Source: a virus. Taken from it: a stretch of DNA of 57,072 nt. The DNA is taken from IMG/VR virus record IMGVR_UViG_3300020401_000021, positions 1 through 57,072 of that record. One strand, written 5' to 3'. The notes beneath the pieces are model-generated. The model saw only the letters and a list, made by a program, of their open reading frames with translations. It did not search any database and was not told where the DNA came from. Below, one piece after another: positions 8,900-17,739 of this stretch (the first letter of the stretch is position 1; each line of letters opens with the position of its first letter). A program made the position numbers and the translations under genes.

Positions 8900-10417
8900 T
8901 TATTTGTCCTTATGAGTTAGAAATGCAAAAGAGATAATCGTGATGTTGCTCTCTTGATCTGTTTCCTCAGTTCTAAATCGGAGCATCACTCCCCGAAAAA
9001 CGTGGTTAAACGGAAAGGTGTAGTCTGCTTTTAGAGGCTGATCGCCCCAAAGCTTGTCACCTTCAAGCCTGTCTAAGTTTACTTCTAGCGAAGCCATGTC
9101 TGTTCCGTTTTCATCAAACGCATCAACAAAAAATCGACCTTTACCAGAAGCTTGAACTATAAATGTGTGGCAACGCTTTGTTGCCATAAAGTCTCCCAAC
9201 CATAGCACTGGTGTTTCGGCCACCATTTGGGAGCGCCGCAAATCAGCAGTCCCTGTTTCTATATTGAAAGACCTATCAAGCGTTTCATAAACGCCATCAC
9301 TTGTTCCCATCATTAAACGGCCACCAAGAAAGTCGCCGCATCTAGGGAAAAGTGTATCTCCTAGCTGAAAATTAACAGCTTCATAACCTTGTCTGAAATT
9401 CATAGAAAGACGCTTGGTTAACTGATTACCTTTGCGTGGAAAAAATACGTGATACGTTTGGGTGTCACTGTCGTAAACTGCTTTAATTGCAGATTGATCT
9501 GGCGTTGTTTTGACAAGTTCCTGATAAAGCGGCTCTATCTCTTCAGACAAAGACGCTTCCGCAATAGTCACACCATTTTGCTCTGAACGCATAATAGAGT
9601 GAATACCCCGACGTGAGCAGAACAAAAGGTCAGAACCAGCGTTAGCAATTGTACCGTGTGCTATACAGCCAATGCGAAGATTAGCACGGCTGTCCAATGA
9701 CCATTGAGTGTAGTCTGGGTCTAAAATGTAAACAAGCGTCTGGTCATTAGTAAACACAGCCAAACGGTTTGCTTCAAATGTACCAAGACCCGTAATGACA
9801 TCGGCCGTACCAATAAGATCGCTAATGTCTATAAAGAAAGCTTTGGCTGTTGAGGTGTCGCTTTCTTCATCAGTAAAAATGTTAGGATCATCAACCCTGC
9901 TAAACTTAATTACATTTGGCTCATTTTTAAATCCAGCAATAGCTAATCGTCTTTGAATAGCAACGCCAAATGATGGTCTTGCATTAGCTGTTGAAACCCC
10001 AAAGTTTGTACCGTTAAAGTCTTTAATAGGATTGTCAGCACTAAAAATTCTTACACGACCTTTAAAGTTTGTCATGTGTATGACTGAGCCTTTTTCGTAA
10101 GCATCGTTTAATCTTACGCCAGTATCAGAAACTAAATTAACTCTAGCACTATCTTCTTCTGCAAAGACTAAATTTTCTCTACTCCAAAAACGTAATGCTG
10201 TAATTGGAAAGCGAGAAGCTCCGACATATAAATAGCTAGCTGGATCGCGTGATAGTTGCCCACGGTAATCAACGCTACAGTTTTCCAAATTCCAAAAGTG
10301 CTGGTTTTCTTTTGTCTCCATAGCAGTGATGTCATGCGAACGGTCAATACCCCTAAAACCGTAGTAGGTATTCTCGTTTGATTTGACAGCTATTGGAGCA
10401 TAAGAAAGCCTAGACAT
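8900..10417 (-). CDS. Tail tubular protein B (nozzle), 505 aa
   Basis: Its length, order and features match the T7 gp12 nozzle family. It has an N-terminal section with fixed hydrophobic spacing (NTYYGFRGIDRS, SVDYRGQLSRDP), a central beta-rich part with repeated short blades (RRLAIAGFKNEPN, FEANRLAVFTNDQTLVYI, DLLFCSRRGIHSI), and a C-terminal beta domain. It overlaps the tube A gene by one base and precedes the fibre gene. In T7-like virions this protein forms the distal tube that the fibres grip. Confidence 0.8.
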   Translation of the reverse strand: MSRLSYAPIAVKSNENTYYGFRGIDRSHDITAMETKENQHFWNLENCSVDYRGQLSRDPASYLYVGASRFPITALRFWSRENLVFAEEDSARVNLVSDTGVRLNDAYEKGSVIHMTNFKGRVRIFSADNPIKDFNGTNFGVSTANARPSFGVAIQRRLAIAGFKNEPNVIKFSRVDDPNIFTDEESDTSTAKAFFIDISDLIGTADVITGLGTFEANRLAVFTNDQTLVYILDPDYTQWSLDSRANLRIGCIAHGTIANAGSDLLFCSRRGIHSIMRSEQNGVTIAEASLSEEIEPLYQELVKTTPDQSAIKAVYDSDTQTYHVFFPRKGNQLTKRLSMNFRQGYEAVNFQLGDTLFPRCGDFLGGRLMMGTSDGVYETLDRSFNIETGTADLRRSQMVAETPVLWLGDFMATKRCHTFIVQASGKGRFFVDAFDENGTDMASLEVNLDRLEGDKLWGDQPLKADYTFPFNHVFRGVMLRFRTEETDQESNITIISFAFLTHKDK

Positions 10418-10971
10418 TAGTAGCCACTAGACGAAACCGTAGTTACGTTCCCTGATGTTGTCGTTGTAATTGTAGTTGTGTTTCCATTTGTAGTGGTTGT
10501 GCCTGTTGCAGCGCTGGTTGTAGTTGTCTTTTCATCTTTTGACGACTTGTAAGACTTGTTGCTGCCACCGTCTGTAATATCTACGCAAAGTTTTTGGTTG
10601 CCATATTTTCTTTCGTAAAGAATGTCAGACATATTTGATTGATACAGACGCATTGCCAGCACTGCTTTCTCACTAGCTTGCTGGATCATGTAGTGTGCTG
10701 TCAGCCCATCAATCATAATAATATCAGGCACAGCGCGAGTTTGTGTTTGGTCTATATAATAATCAATGTCGCCGCCTTCCCAATATGGGTGGCGGCGTAT
10801 GTCTTCAATAACCCTGTTAGCAAGCTCAATCATTAGCATCATAACTTCGCCATCTACCCTTGCTGGTGAAAAGTTACCTGATCTAACAAGTGCGCTGCGT
10901 ACTAAGCTCTCTAATGGTGAGTGAGAGTTTCTTCCAGCAGCAAAAGGTTTTTGTACGGAATACTCTGCCAT
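10417..10971 (-). CDS. Tail tubular protein A / head-tail adaptor, 184 aa
   Basis: It is placed directly before tube B, as gp11 and gp12 are in T7-like phages. The helical N-terminal 130 residues (SPLESLVRSALVRSGNFSP, MLMIELANRVIEDIRRHPYW, KAVLAMRLYQSNMSDI) follow the usual gp11/gp4-type adaptor pattern. The C-terminal 45 residues are a Thr/Ser-rich tail (TTTSAATGTTTTNGNTTT), probably disordered. It is slightly shorter than T7 gp11. Start and stop overlap both neighbours by one base. Confidence 0.75.
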   Translation of the reverse strand: MAEYSVQKPFAAGRNSHSPLESLVRSALVRSGNFSPARVDGEVMMLMIELANRVIEDIRRHPYWEGGDIDYYIDQTQTRAVPDIIMIDGLTAHYMIQQASEKAVLAMRLYQSNMSDILYERKYGNQKLCVDITDGGSNKSYKSSKDEKTTTTSAATGTTTTNGNTTTITTTTSGNVTTVSSSGY

Positions 10972-11306
10972 TAGTCATCCTCAACTGGTATAATCCGACC
11001 TGACCAAACATGATGGTGCATCTTCATTGCTTCAAATAATCGGGATGGAACTTTCCAAGTAACGTATTGCCTATCAGCATCCCAGATACCTCTAACTCGA
11101 ACATCATCTCCGATACGCACATCATAAGCTGCGTTCTCTGGGTCTGCGCTCACAAACCATGAAAATTCTGGGGCATCAGTCTTTTTAGCTTTTGCCTGTT
11201 TTGCTTTCTTTGATGGTTCTTGTTCATACGCTTCATTAACGTCAGGTGTAGATGGATCATCCTTTAGGTAATGACCTTTTGAATTTCTTGCTCGTTTTGC
11301 AGCCAT
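10971..11306 (-). CDS. Uncharacterised late protein, 111 aa
   Basis: I do not recognise it. A Lys-rich, charged first half (KKAKQAKAKKTDAPE) leads into a compact second half with FSWFVSADPENAAYDVRIGD and RQYVTWKVPSRLF. It lies between the zinc-ribbon gene and the tail adaptor, overlaps the adaptor by one base, and is about 55 bases downstream of a TAGGGACGAC motif copy. Conserved position suggests a head-completion or tail-joining accessory protein, but nothing shows this directly. Confidence 0.6.
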   Translation of the reverse strand: MAAKRARNSKGHYLKDDPSTPDVNEAYEQEPSKKAKQAKAKKTDAPEFSWFVSADPENAAYDVRIGDDVRVRGIWDADRQYVTWKVPSRLFEAMKMHHHVWSGRIIPVEDD

Positions 11307-11355
11307 AATAATTACACTCCTTTATTGGGTCATAATTATTTATGGTCTGAATTTT

Positions 11356-11535
11356 CTAAGTAGTCGTCCCTACCCTTGGCTGCATCTGATCTTTAAGTGT
11401 GTAAACATAAACGTGAGCGTTACATTCTGGGCAGCTAAGATTTGTTACCATTGAATAACAGTCTTCTTCTTCATCAATGTCGTGATCTCCACCCCAAATT
11501 AACGGTGTTGCGCAGTGCCAACATTTCATGTGCAT
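11356..11535 (-). CDS. Small zinc-ribbon-like protein, 59 aa
   Basis: The start is set at the ATG at 11535 because a strong AGGAGAAGGACT ribosome site precedes it; an upstream in-frame ATG would read through that site. Two Cys pairs (CWHC near the N-terminus and CPEC about 35 residues later) fit a zinc ribbon. It lies just after the capsid terminator, so it may need read-through or another promoter. Its last codons overlap copy 2 of the TAGGGACGAC motif. Function unknown. Confidence 0.65.
   Translation of the reverse strand: MHMKCWHCATPLIWGGDHDIDEEEDCYSMVTNLSCPECNAHVYVYTLKDQMQPRVGTTT
11362..11373 (-). promoter_or_regulatory. Late-block motif GTAGGGACGACT (copy 2)
   Basis: The leftward strand reads GTAGGGACGACT over the last codons of the zinc-ribbon gene, about 55 bases before the start at 11306. 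Confidence 0.5.
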
Positions 11536-11547
11536 AGTCCTTCTCCT

Positions 11548-11579
11548 AAAAAAAAGAGGGCGCAAAAAGCGCCCCCTTT
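11548..11579 (-). terminator. Rho-independent terminator after the capsid gene
   Basis: On the leftward strand a GGGCGC/GCGCCC stem with a five-T loop is followed by eight T. It lies 25 bases beyond the capsid stop, as expected for making abundant capsid message with reduced read-through. Confidence 0.85.
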
Positions 11580-11603
11580 CGTTTCATTTTTTTGACCCAC
11601 TCA

Positions 11604-12770
11604 TTAGGTCAAGTTTGTCCAGTTCTTGATGAAAGTATGAACTTTATCCTGAGTAAGCTCTAGGCCACACTCAGTTAAATATTCATGCTTCTTAGCATCA
11701 AGGTCTGGTGCTTGACGATCCCTTAACAACTGAGTGTCACGACCATCTAGGAAGCGATACTTTAAGTAAGGGAAGTCTAGGATAATCATGGCATTGTCCA
11801 TTCCTGGGACTTGACGGAACTGCGGATGCAGATGAACCATTAAATCTCCAGCGAACGTAGAATACTGAGTAAAATTAATGCCATAACTGTCGTCGATTTG
11901 TGTCGGTGACCAACGGTTTTTACCGATCTTCTGAAGGTGTCCAGCAATTTTAGCGCCACAGAAAGCAAGCTTCTGTTTTGATCCAAATGCAAAGATGTCT
12001 TCAATCAAGAAACGATCAAACTGATCTTCTGACATAGCGTTTGAAGCTGTTGATCTGTCGATAACGTTAGATAGTGTTGTCGTTAGACCGCCAGTAAAGC
12101 GTCTTGGCTGCGAAGTGCTGCCGTTGCTTTCATGCTTCTTGCCAAAGAACATCGCTCTTTCGATGTCTGACATGTGCATCTTCAGTGCTTTGGTAGCCAT
12201 CTCGTCTTCTTTGTCGCCAGTTCTTAAATTTGTGGCGTTCAAAGTTTCTGTGACTTGAAAGCTGGTACGGAAGATTTGCGTGAAGTTCGTAGCAACGCTA
12301 GCATCAAAGCTGACGCCAGTTGGACTTGACGCGCCTTCTTCGTATGCTGACCCTGCGATGAACAACATAGCGCCATCCGCAATAGTATGCGATGTGCCGC
12401 CAATGTTACGCTCAACGGTAAGACCTGTTGCTGTACTGTCAGCAGTACAACGCATAACCTCACCTGTTTCACTGTTCACAATAATTGTGCCAGCTACCGC
12501 AAATAGGTTGTCGTTACCAGCATCAACGGTAATTGCCGTTGTGCTTGCAGATGCAACAGCACCATTTACTGACAACTTCCGATCTGGTAATTCGTCTCTG
12601 AAGTTTTTGTACTCTGGATCATCAGTTCCTTCCGAAGAAGTCATTGATAACAATGCGTTAAGGGGAGCCGACCCGTTAGGTTCCAACAGAGTGAACATCT
12701 CCCGATAGTTCTTAGGGCGAAAGTCGTTAGTAAACTGACCTGTACCCCGTAAGCCTTGAATAGCCGCCAT
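11604..12770 (-). CDS. Major capsid protein, 388 aa
   Basis: A strong site (AGGAGAATTAGTC) precedes the ATG. The N-terminus (GTGQFTNDFRPKNYREMFTLLEPNGSAPL, split across residues 10-38) and later segments (QIFRTSFQVTETLNATN, DIERAMFFGKK, LTECGLELTQDKVH at the C-terminus) match the SU10/DUF5309 class of HK97-fold capsid proteins. An inserted beta-rich portion at about 70-150 is typical. It sits between the scaffold and a strong terminator, with a promoter-like upstream gap that contains motif copy 3. Confidence 0.88.
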   Translation of the reverse strand: MAAIQGLRGTGQFTNDFRPKNYREMFTLLEPNGSAPLNALLSMTSSEGTDDPEYKNFRDELPDRKLSVNGAVASASTTAITVDAGNDNLFAVAGTIIVNSETGEVMRCTADSTATGLTVERNIGGTSHTIADGAMLFIAGSAYEEGASSPTGVSFDASVATNFTQIFRTSFQVTETLNATNLRTGDKEDEMATKALKMHMSDIERAMFFGKKHESNGSTSQPRRFTGGLTTTLSNVIDRSTASNAMSEDQFDRFLIEDIFAFGSKQKLAFCGAKIAGHLQKIGKNRWSPTQIDDSYGINFTQYSTFAGDLMVHLHPQFRQVPGMDNAMIILDFPYLKYRFLDGRDTQLLRDRQAPDLDAKKHEYLTECGLELTQDKVHTFIKNWTNLT

Positions 12771-12938
12771 GACTAATTCTCCTGTCTATAGGTTACAAAA
12801 TTTATATTTTTGGTCACTTACGTTTTTTTCGGATCAATCACGCCAAAAAACACAGCCTTCCAGTACCCGATTAATGGAGCCGTAGCGCCTCGGTTACTTA
12901 GAGTAATACATATAGGAAAAAAACTGTCGTCCCTGTTT
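12771..12938 (-). other. Leader region between scaffold and capsid genes
   Basis: About 168 bases without a gene I can support. It holds motif copy 3 (CAGGGACGACAG), an A+T-rich stretch with TATATGTATTA, and the capsid ribosome site. It is probably the capsid messenger leader. A 30-odd codon frame ending VFFGVIDPKKT is open here but has no start codon or ribosome site. Confidence 0.5.
12925..12936 (-). promoter_or_regulatory. Late-block motif CAGGGACGACAG (copy 3, diverged)
   Basis: The leftward strand reads CAGGGACGACAG just past the scaffold stop, about 155 bases before the capsid start. The flanks differ from other copies; the GGGACGAC core is intact. Confidence 0.45.
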
Positions 12939-13979
12939 TTAACCTATTCTGTTTTTCATTGCTTTATCTGCTAGCCTGTCAAACTGTGCTTCAGAAGCTG
13001 ACTTACGAGTGGATTTAGGAGCATTAGCTCCACCACCTGATGGTGAGTTTGACCTTAGATATGATTGTCTACGCTTAGCCATTTCTTGCAAACGGTCAAA
13101 CTCTGGGCTGTTGCGATTGTTTTTAAAATCAGCAACAACTTTTTCAGTCAAACCTTTATCAGCAAAGTCTTCTGCCGTATAACCGCGTTCGCCAGCATAA
13201 GCCATAAATGCTTTTGCATCGTTATCCGCTAACCCATTTGCCTGTTGTGCAGCATTAAGGTTGTTTGCAATTGTCTGGCGTATAGAAGCTGCTCTGTCTG
13301 TTTGAGCATTGCTTGCTGCCCTTTGACCCATTTCAGCAGCGCCTTGTGCGCCTTGCATCATGCTCTGCATAGCTACAGTTTGCGCTTGGATTTGTTGCTC
13401 CATTCTATTCATGCGCTCTGCTGCTTCTCTATATCCTGGGGGTAAGGTAATTGCGTTTTCATCTTCATACTTAGCAAATTCATCTTGCATGTTACGCTGC
13501 ATAGAAGATGGCTGCGATGGCGGTCTTCCTGATGCAACGCCAGCTTCTGGGTCACGTCGCTCACGACCCATTTGAGTATTCTTGGTCATAGCTTTTGCAC
13601 CAGCTTCTAAAAACTTAGCTACCTGTTCGGGTGAATACTTCTTACCGTTAGAAGGGTTCATTAAACCTTCAACCAATTTATTGATGGGAGACATCACTTG
13701 GTTTTTATAGTTAAGGTCTTTGTAGCGCTCAAAAGTTCCAGCTATTTGTGCTGGCGTAAGCTGACGTGTTTGATCGCCCATCTTAACGGAATACATAATA
13801 GCTTCTTCTTGCTGCTTATCGCCTTCGGTTTTTGGTGAAGCTTCCTTTGCAGCTTGCTCTTGTACCGTTGGTTCTTTGCTAGGTTCGGGTTTTTTCTTTG
13901 GTGCGGCTTGTGCTGCTGCTGCTGGTTGGTCGCCCAACTGTTTCGCAACAATGCGTTCAAGCATAGGGTCTTCTGCCAT
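12939..13979 (-). CDS. Capsid scaffolding protein, 346 aa
   Basis: It is directly upstream of the capsid gene. The N-terminal third is acidic and low-complexity (AAAAQAAPKKKPEPSKEP), the middle is coiled-coil-prone and Gln/Met-rich (RMEQQIQAQTVAMQSMMQGA), and the C-terminus is short, basic and helical (FDRLADKAMKNRIG), as in scaffold proteins that bind capsid through a basic end. It resembles T7 gp9-type scaffolds in length and composition. A protease is not evident. Confidence 0.78.
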   Translation of the reverse strand: MAEDPMLERIVAKQLGDQPAAAAQAAPKKKPEPSKEPTVQEQAAKEASPKTEGDKQQEEAIMYSVKMGDQTRQLTPAQIAGTFERYKDLNYKNQVMSPINKLVEGLMNPSNGKKYSPEQVAKFLEAGAKAMTKNTQMGRERRDPEAGVASGRPPSQPSSMQRNMQDEFAKYEDENAITLPPGYREAAERMNRMEQQIQAQTVAMQSMMQGAQGAAEMGQRAASNAQTDRAASIRQTIANNLNAAQQANGLADNDAKAFMAYAGERGYTAEDFADKGLTEKVVADFKNNRNSPEFDRLQEMAKRRQSYLRSNSPSGGGANAPKSTRKSASEAQFDRLADKAMKNRIG

Positions 13980-13982
13980 TTT

Positions 13983-14258
13983 TTAATCTCCTTCATCTGA
14001 TGGGCCTTGGCGCATCGTGTTTTCTAGGGTTAGATCACCTTCTAGCTTCACAATTAACTTTGACGGTAAGTTTAATAGTTGCTCTGCTGCCCATATCGCA
14101 CCGCGTTGGAAGTCCATTTGCTGCTGCGTCATGTCAGGCTTACGAGCCATTAAAAGAGCAAGTTGTAATATCTCACTCTCCATAACTTTGTTAATTTCTG
14201 CCCAGCCTTTGCTGCTGGCTAGTGATTTTAAATGTTTAATTTCAGCTTCAGTTGTCAT
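13983..14258 (-). CDS. Uncharacterised small head-module protein, 91 aa
   Basis: A helical 91-residue protein (ETEAEIKH-type start; DMTQQQMDFQRGAIWAAEQL in the middle) with an acidic tail ending PSDEGD. The start overlaps the 35-residue gene by four bases (ATGA), and the scaffold follows 3 bases after its stop. Many podoviruses have a short helical protein here, but I cannot name its role. Confidence 0.6.
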   Translation of the reverse strand: MTTEAEIKHLKSLASSKGWAEINKVMESEILQLALLMARKPDMTQQQMDFQRGAIWAAEQLLNLPSKLIVKLEGDLTLENTMRQGPSDEGD

Positions 14259-14362
14259 TTAGATTTTTTAGTTACTAATCCTTTTGGTTTGCTTTTCTTA
14301 ATAGGCTTTCCAGCGTGTATTGTCTTGAAAGCTTTGGTCTTTCCTTCATTCTTTTTTGCCAC
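14255..14362 (-). CDS. Tiny basic protein with GTG start, 35 aa
   Basis: A GTG at 14362 is preceded by AAAGGAGATTTAGTC, a strong ribosome site, and opens a 35-codon frame (VAKKNEGKTKAFKTIHAGKP ... KSK) ending in a TGA that overlaps the next start. It is Lys-rich and probably nucleic-acid- or virion-associated. Motif copy 4 lies about 45 bases upstream. Confidence 0.6.
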   Translation of the reverse strand: MAKKNEGKTKAFKTIHAGKPIKKSKPKGLVTKKSK

Positions 14363-14376
14363 GACTAAATCTCCTT

Positions 14377-15099
14377 TTAAGCAATATCTTTGTATTCGAT
14401 TAAAGTGTCGTCCCTATGGTCAGCACCTTTACCATCCTCGCTAAATCTTTCCATGTAACTTACTTCAGTCTTTAAACGGGCATTGCATGAAAAAATAATG
14501 CGCTCTTTATCGTCTTCATGGGCGTTAGTGTAATGAGGAACAAAAGAAGGAAATACAATCATCATTCCTTTACACGGGCCAACGTATACACTTTCAGAAT
14601 ACAAACCAAACCCAGCTTCGTGGTTCATAGCAAACAAAGGGTACATTGGGTTTTTAAAAATTATTTCGCCAGTACCTTCACTTGCATCACCATAAAAAAC
14701 ACAACTGAGATTTGCGTTTGGATGGATGTGTTCGGGAACATAATGCCCACGACCATAAATAGTACACCAAGAATTACCTATGTCGAAAGTAACAGGGTTG
14801 CGAGCAAACATATTTAAATATTTGCCAATCTGCTTTACAGCAGCGTCGTGCATAAAATTAAAACGTTCGTCAGATACTAAGTTTTGTTTCGCAAAAGAAG
14901 TGTACCCATACTTTTCGTATTCACTTTTATCTTTTGCTAACTTCGATCTTGACCAAGCTTCTGAAACTAAACCGCCATGATCGTCAGCATCACGAAGCTC
15001 TCTGGAAAGACTAGAAAACTTATCAGCAATCTCTTCCCCGTTTTCTATTTCTTCTGCAAGAATAGGTACTCCAAAAGAGTTTATTACAGGATCAAACAT
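14377..15099 (-). CDS. Putative 2OG-Fe(II) oxygenase, about 240 aa
   Basis: The C-terminal half follows the 2OG-FeII_Oxy_5 pattern: WCTIYGRGHYVPEHIHPNA with the HIH metal site, LSCVFYGDAS, GEIIFKNP, then GMMIVFPSFVPHYTN supplying the distal His, and ERIIFSCN supplying the Arg that would hold 2-oxoglutarate. Such enzymes use iron, oxygen and 2-oxoglutarate to hydroxylate a substrate, often protein or nucleic acid. I favour the ATG at 15099, close behind GGAG with only an 8-base overlap; an ATG at 15153 would add 18 residues. It lies among structural genes, so a virion or host protein could be the substrate; that is inference. Confidence 0.7.
   Translation of the reverse strand: MFDPVINSFGVPILAEEIENGEEIADKFSSLSRELRDADDHGGLVSEAWSRSKLAKDKSEYEKYGYTSFAKQNLVSDERFNFMHDAAVKQIGKYLNMFARNPVTFDIGNSWCTIYGRGHYVPEHIHPNANLSCVFYGDASEGTGEIIFKNPMYPLFAMNHEAGFGLYSESVYVGPCKGMMIVFPSFVPHYTNAHEDDKERIIFSCNARLKTEVSYMERFSEDGKGADHRDDTLIEYKDIA
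14405..14417 (-). promoter_or_regulatory. Late-block motif CATAGGGACGACA (copy 4)
   Basis: It lies inside the last codons of the oxygenase gene (encoding HRDD), 45 bases before the GTG start at 14362. Confidence 0.45.
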
Positions 15100-15331
15100 T
15101 GCTCCAATCAACCCCCAACGCTTTTTGGATTTTATCGTTGATTGTATCAACATCTTCCAATGCTAGCGTATATCCACCTGCTGGATTTAACATTATCTTT
15201 GTTATCCACTCAGGTTGAGTTTTCGGTGCGTCGGGTGGCATGGGTGTTCTGTCTGTCATTGTGCAAACAAAATTTTCAACGTTTGCGTAACCTTTTTTTC
15301 CGTTAGGGTCAGTGTAACTAATTACTTTCAT
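15092..15331 (-). CDS. Uncharacterised late protein, 79 aa
   Basis: A short acidic protein, beginning MKVISYTDPNGKKGYANVEN, with a Pro-rich middle (TPMPPDAPKTQPEW). It overlaps the oxygenase start by 8 bases and follows the tail-assembly-chaperone-like gene by 8 bases, so it is in the same transcript. No family recognised. Confidence 0.55.
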   Translation of the reverse strand: MKVISYTDPNGKKGYANVENFVCTMTDRTPMPPDAPKTQPEWITKIMLNPAGGYTLALEDVDTINDKIQKALGVDWSNV

Positions 15332-15339
15332 TTTTAAGT

Positions 15340-15591
15340 TTATTCCTCTGCTGCATCCAATGCGGATTGTTGTGAAGGTGATAAAGGCATGTCTGGCATT
15401 GTTTCTGCATCCATGTCTTCGGTGAAATTGGTAGGCAAGTCTCGCAACGCTTGACGGTACGTTACTAAAGCTGACCTTTTTGAATTAAAGTCTGACCATG
15501 AAGTTGCTGTTTCCAGCATCCTTATAACCTCTACGTCAGAGGCTTTTAACTTTTCATCTCTTGTTGCGCGAATTATATCCTCAAGAGCCAT
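15340..15591 (-). CDS. Phage tail assembly chaperone-like protein, 83 aa
   Basis: The segment WSDFNSKRSALVTYRQALRDLP is the hallmark of Phage_tail_APC-type small proteins that accompany fibre or adhesin genes. An acidic C-terminus follows. It lies 9 bases after the 711-residue glycine-rich fibre gene, the expected partner. The likely role is to help fold or trimerise that fibre. Confidence 0.7.
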   Translation of the reverse strand: MALEDIIRATRDEKLKASDVEVIRMLETATSWSDFNSKRSALVTYRQALRDLPTNFTEDMDAETMPDMPLSPSQQSALDAAEE

Positions 15592-15600
15592 ATTAGCCTC

Positions 15601-17736
15601 CTACGATTGATTATTAATTTCAACACGTTCTGTGGTGTAAGTGTTCGGGAACTGACGTTGCGTACCATTCACTGCACCCCAAATAATGCGTACACATCCT
15701 GGGCCACCTCGACCACCTCCTGGTGATCCATTAGAACCTGATCCACCACCGCCACCGCCATGACAGCCGCCCGAAGCAGCGTAGCTAGTGTTTTCAAAGT
15801 GTCCTCGGCCTGTGTACGGATTTTCACCCCAATCGCCGCGTGTACCGCCGCATCCACCACCACCGCCATAACGGTAGCCGTGAGAGCCTACACTAGAGTA
15901 GCTGTTGGTATCACTTTGTGGGTCGGCTGTGCCGTAAGCATAACCGAAGTCTGACACACCACGACCATTTCCATCTGCGCCAGTACCACCGCCGCCAGAG
16001 CCACCCCAAGTAGATGAATAGTTACGCCCGTTTCTAGAAGCACCAGAATTGCTATTACCGCTACCGTCACTGCCGTTACCACCAGTACCACGATAGCCAG
16101 CAGCCCCACCGCCATAGCCATAACTGCTTGATGATCCACCGTAGTATGCACCAGATGTTCCGTAACCAGTAGATGCTGAAGCTGATCCACTGTCGCCTTG
16201 GTTGTTAAACTGAGCTTGAGCAGAGTGGGTCAAAGCTGAAGAACCACCGTTTGGTTTATTCGCGTTACTTGGAGTGCTGTTACTGTTTGATCTACTACTA
16301 CCAATCCATCCGTAGTTATTGGTTCTACTAGAGTAGTGACCGCCGCCCCATCCAATAACAATATATTCGTTATTACTGTCTCTTAGAACAAAACTATCAC
16401 CAGCACTATATGATGATTGGCTTGGCGTTCGCTGTCTTGCAACGCCAATAGAAATAGTAAAAGTTTCCCCAGGAGTACAAGTAACCTCGTTACAGTAAGC
16501 TAAACCGCCAGCACCGCCACCGTTTCCTGACCACTGATATGTTCCACCACACCCAGCGCCAATAGCAACAACACTAAACTTAGTTACGCCATTAGGTACA
16601 GTCCACCTATATATTTGCTGCACTCCATCATTACTCATAAAGTTGTTTTTATAGTTGGTTGCCATATTAGTTGTCGTTACATTTGCACTGCCTGTAGGAA
16701 GGTTATCAGCGCTAGTATAATTGACAACCCCGTTGTAGGTGGAAGTATATGGCGTTGAGCTACGCCCTGTGTTTGTAATATAATTTAGCGCACCTTGGTT
16801 AATGTTTTGATTATGCCAGTAACTTCCATCTACTTGAGTAGGGTCACTAGCACTTCTATAGTCGCCACCTGAGTAGTTTCGGTATGCGTTAACTGGCCCC
16901 CAATACCTAGAACCATAAGGGTCGCCGTAACCAACACTGCCAGAAAAGCTTTGTGTATAAGTCCCATATTGACCTAAATCTACCTCTATATCGAAACTTA
17001 AGGTAGCAGTTGCGTGTTCTGTATTTGGTGTGTTTTCAAAATAAGCTCGTCCAGCGTTTGCACCAGCAGTTTCAACTTTTAATTCGTAGCCAGTTGGTGC
17101 GCCAGATATATTTGCAATAGAATACCCAACGGCCTGTGCAGCAGTAGGCGCTAAAGTTATGTACTGTTTTGCCGTTGTATTTCTAATAACTCTACTTTCA
17201 GTAAGGTTAGTGTTAGCCCAAGCTGGCGTTGTACCAGTAGGCCAAACATCTACCTCGTAGTCTATATAGTCGTTTGTCCAACCACCCTGATCTACAACAT
17301 AACGCCACCTATATATACCAGCCGTTGCGCCGCTGTTAATTGTGTTTGTCTGAAACTGAACGTAACCAATAGTTCCATCACCGCTATCGTTTTGAAGGTT
17401 TACTTGAAGACCTTGCGGTAATGTAGTGCCGTATCCATTTGGTAATTCGCTAGCATCAGTTACTTGTATAATTGTAGGAGTAGGAGCTTCAAAGGCGTGT
17501 TCAAAATAAACAGTACTATCTCCTTGATTAGCTGATGTAACTTGTAAGCCAGCTTCAAGGTTTATCTTAATAGGGCTAGCAACTGTTTTAGTCCCAGGAG
17601 TATATTCAACACCGCCATTTGTTTTTCTGTACTCTTTCCGCGTGTACCTAGCGTTGGCGCTTGCTGCACCACCACCACCACCAGCTACGTTATAATCACC
17701 GCTGTTTATCTGGTATGAACGTCTTTTCTTAGCCAT
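15601..17736 (-). CDS. Glycine-rich adhesin / tail fibre, 711 aa
   Basis: The N-terminal part (to about 280) is beta-rich with immunoglobulin-like spacing (FQTNTINSGATAGIYRWRYV, ATLSFDIEVDLGQYG). From about 395 the protein is a glycine-rich receptor-binding domain: FSVVAIGAGCGG, repeated GGGG blocks, many Tyr and Ser, closing with GGPGCVRIIWG. This end motif recurs in adhesins of marine and enteric phages. The paired chaperone-like gene lies immediately downstream. Composition is strongly skewed to GGT/GGC codons in this part. Confidence 0.78.
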   Translation of the reverse strand: MAKKRRSYQINSGDYNVAGGGGGAASANARYTRKEYRKTNGGVEYTPGTKTVASPIKINLEAGLQVTSANQGDSTVYFEHAFEAPTPTIIQVTDASELPNGYGTTLPQGLQVNLQNDSGDGTIGYVQFQTNTINSGATAGIYRWRYVVDQGGWTNDYIDYEVDVWPTGTTPAWANTNLTESRVIRNTTAKQYITLAPTAAQAVGYSIANISGAPTGYELKVETAGANAGRAYFENTPNTEHATATLSFDIEVDLGQYGTYTQSFSGSVGYGDPYGSRYWGPVNAYRNYSGGDYRSASDPTQVDGSYWHNQNINQGALNYITNTGRSSTPYTSTYNGVVNYTSADNLPTGSANVTTTNMATNYKNNFMSNDGVQQIYRWTVPNGVTKFSVVAIGAGCGGTYQWSGNGGGAGGLAYCNEVTCTPGETFTISIGVARQRTPSQSSYSAGDSFVLRDSNNEYIVIGWGGGHYSSRTNNYGWIGSSRSNSNSTPSNANKPNGGSSALTHSAQAQFNNQGDSGSASASTGYGTSGAYYGGSSSSYGYGGGAAGYRGTGGNGSDGSGNSNSGASRNGRNYSSTWGGSGGGGTGADGNGRGVSDFGYAYGTADPQSDTNSYSSVGSHGYRYGGGGGCGGTRGDWGENPYTGRGHFENTSYAASGGCHGGGGGGSGSNGSPGGGRGGPGCVRIIWGAVNGTQRQFPNTYTTERVEINNQS

Positions 17737-17739
17737 GTT

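Noticed and set aside
12800-12925. Open frame ending VFFGVIDPKKT before the capsid gene
   Set aside because: No ATG, GTG or TTG and no ribosome site; treated as capsid leader.
15888-16190. Val-rich frame inside the glycine-rich adhesin
   Set aside because: Shift-frame shadow of GGT/GGC repeats; the adhesin frame has clear domain features.
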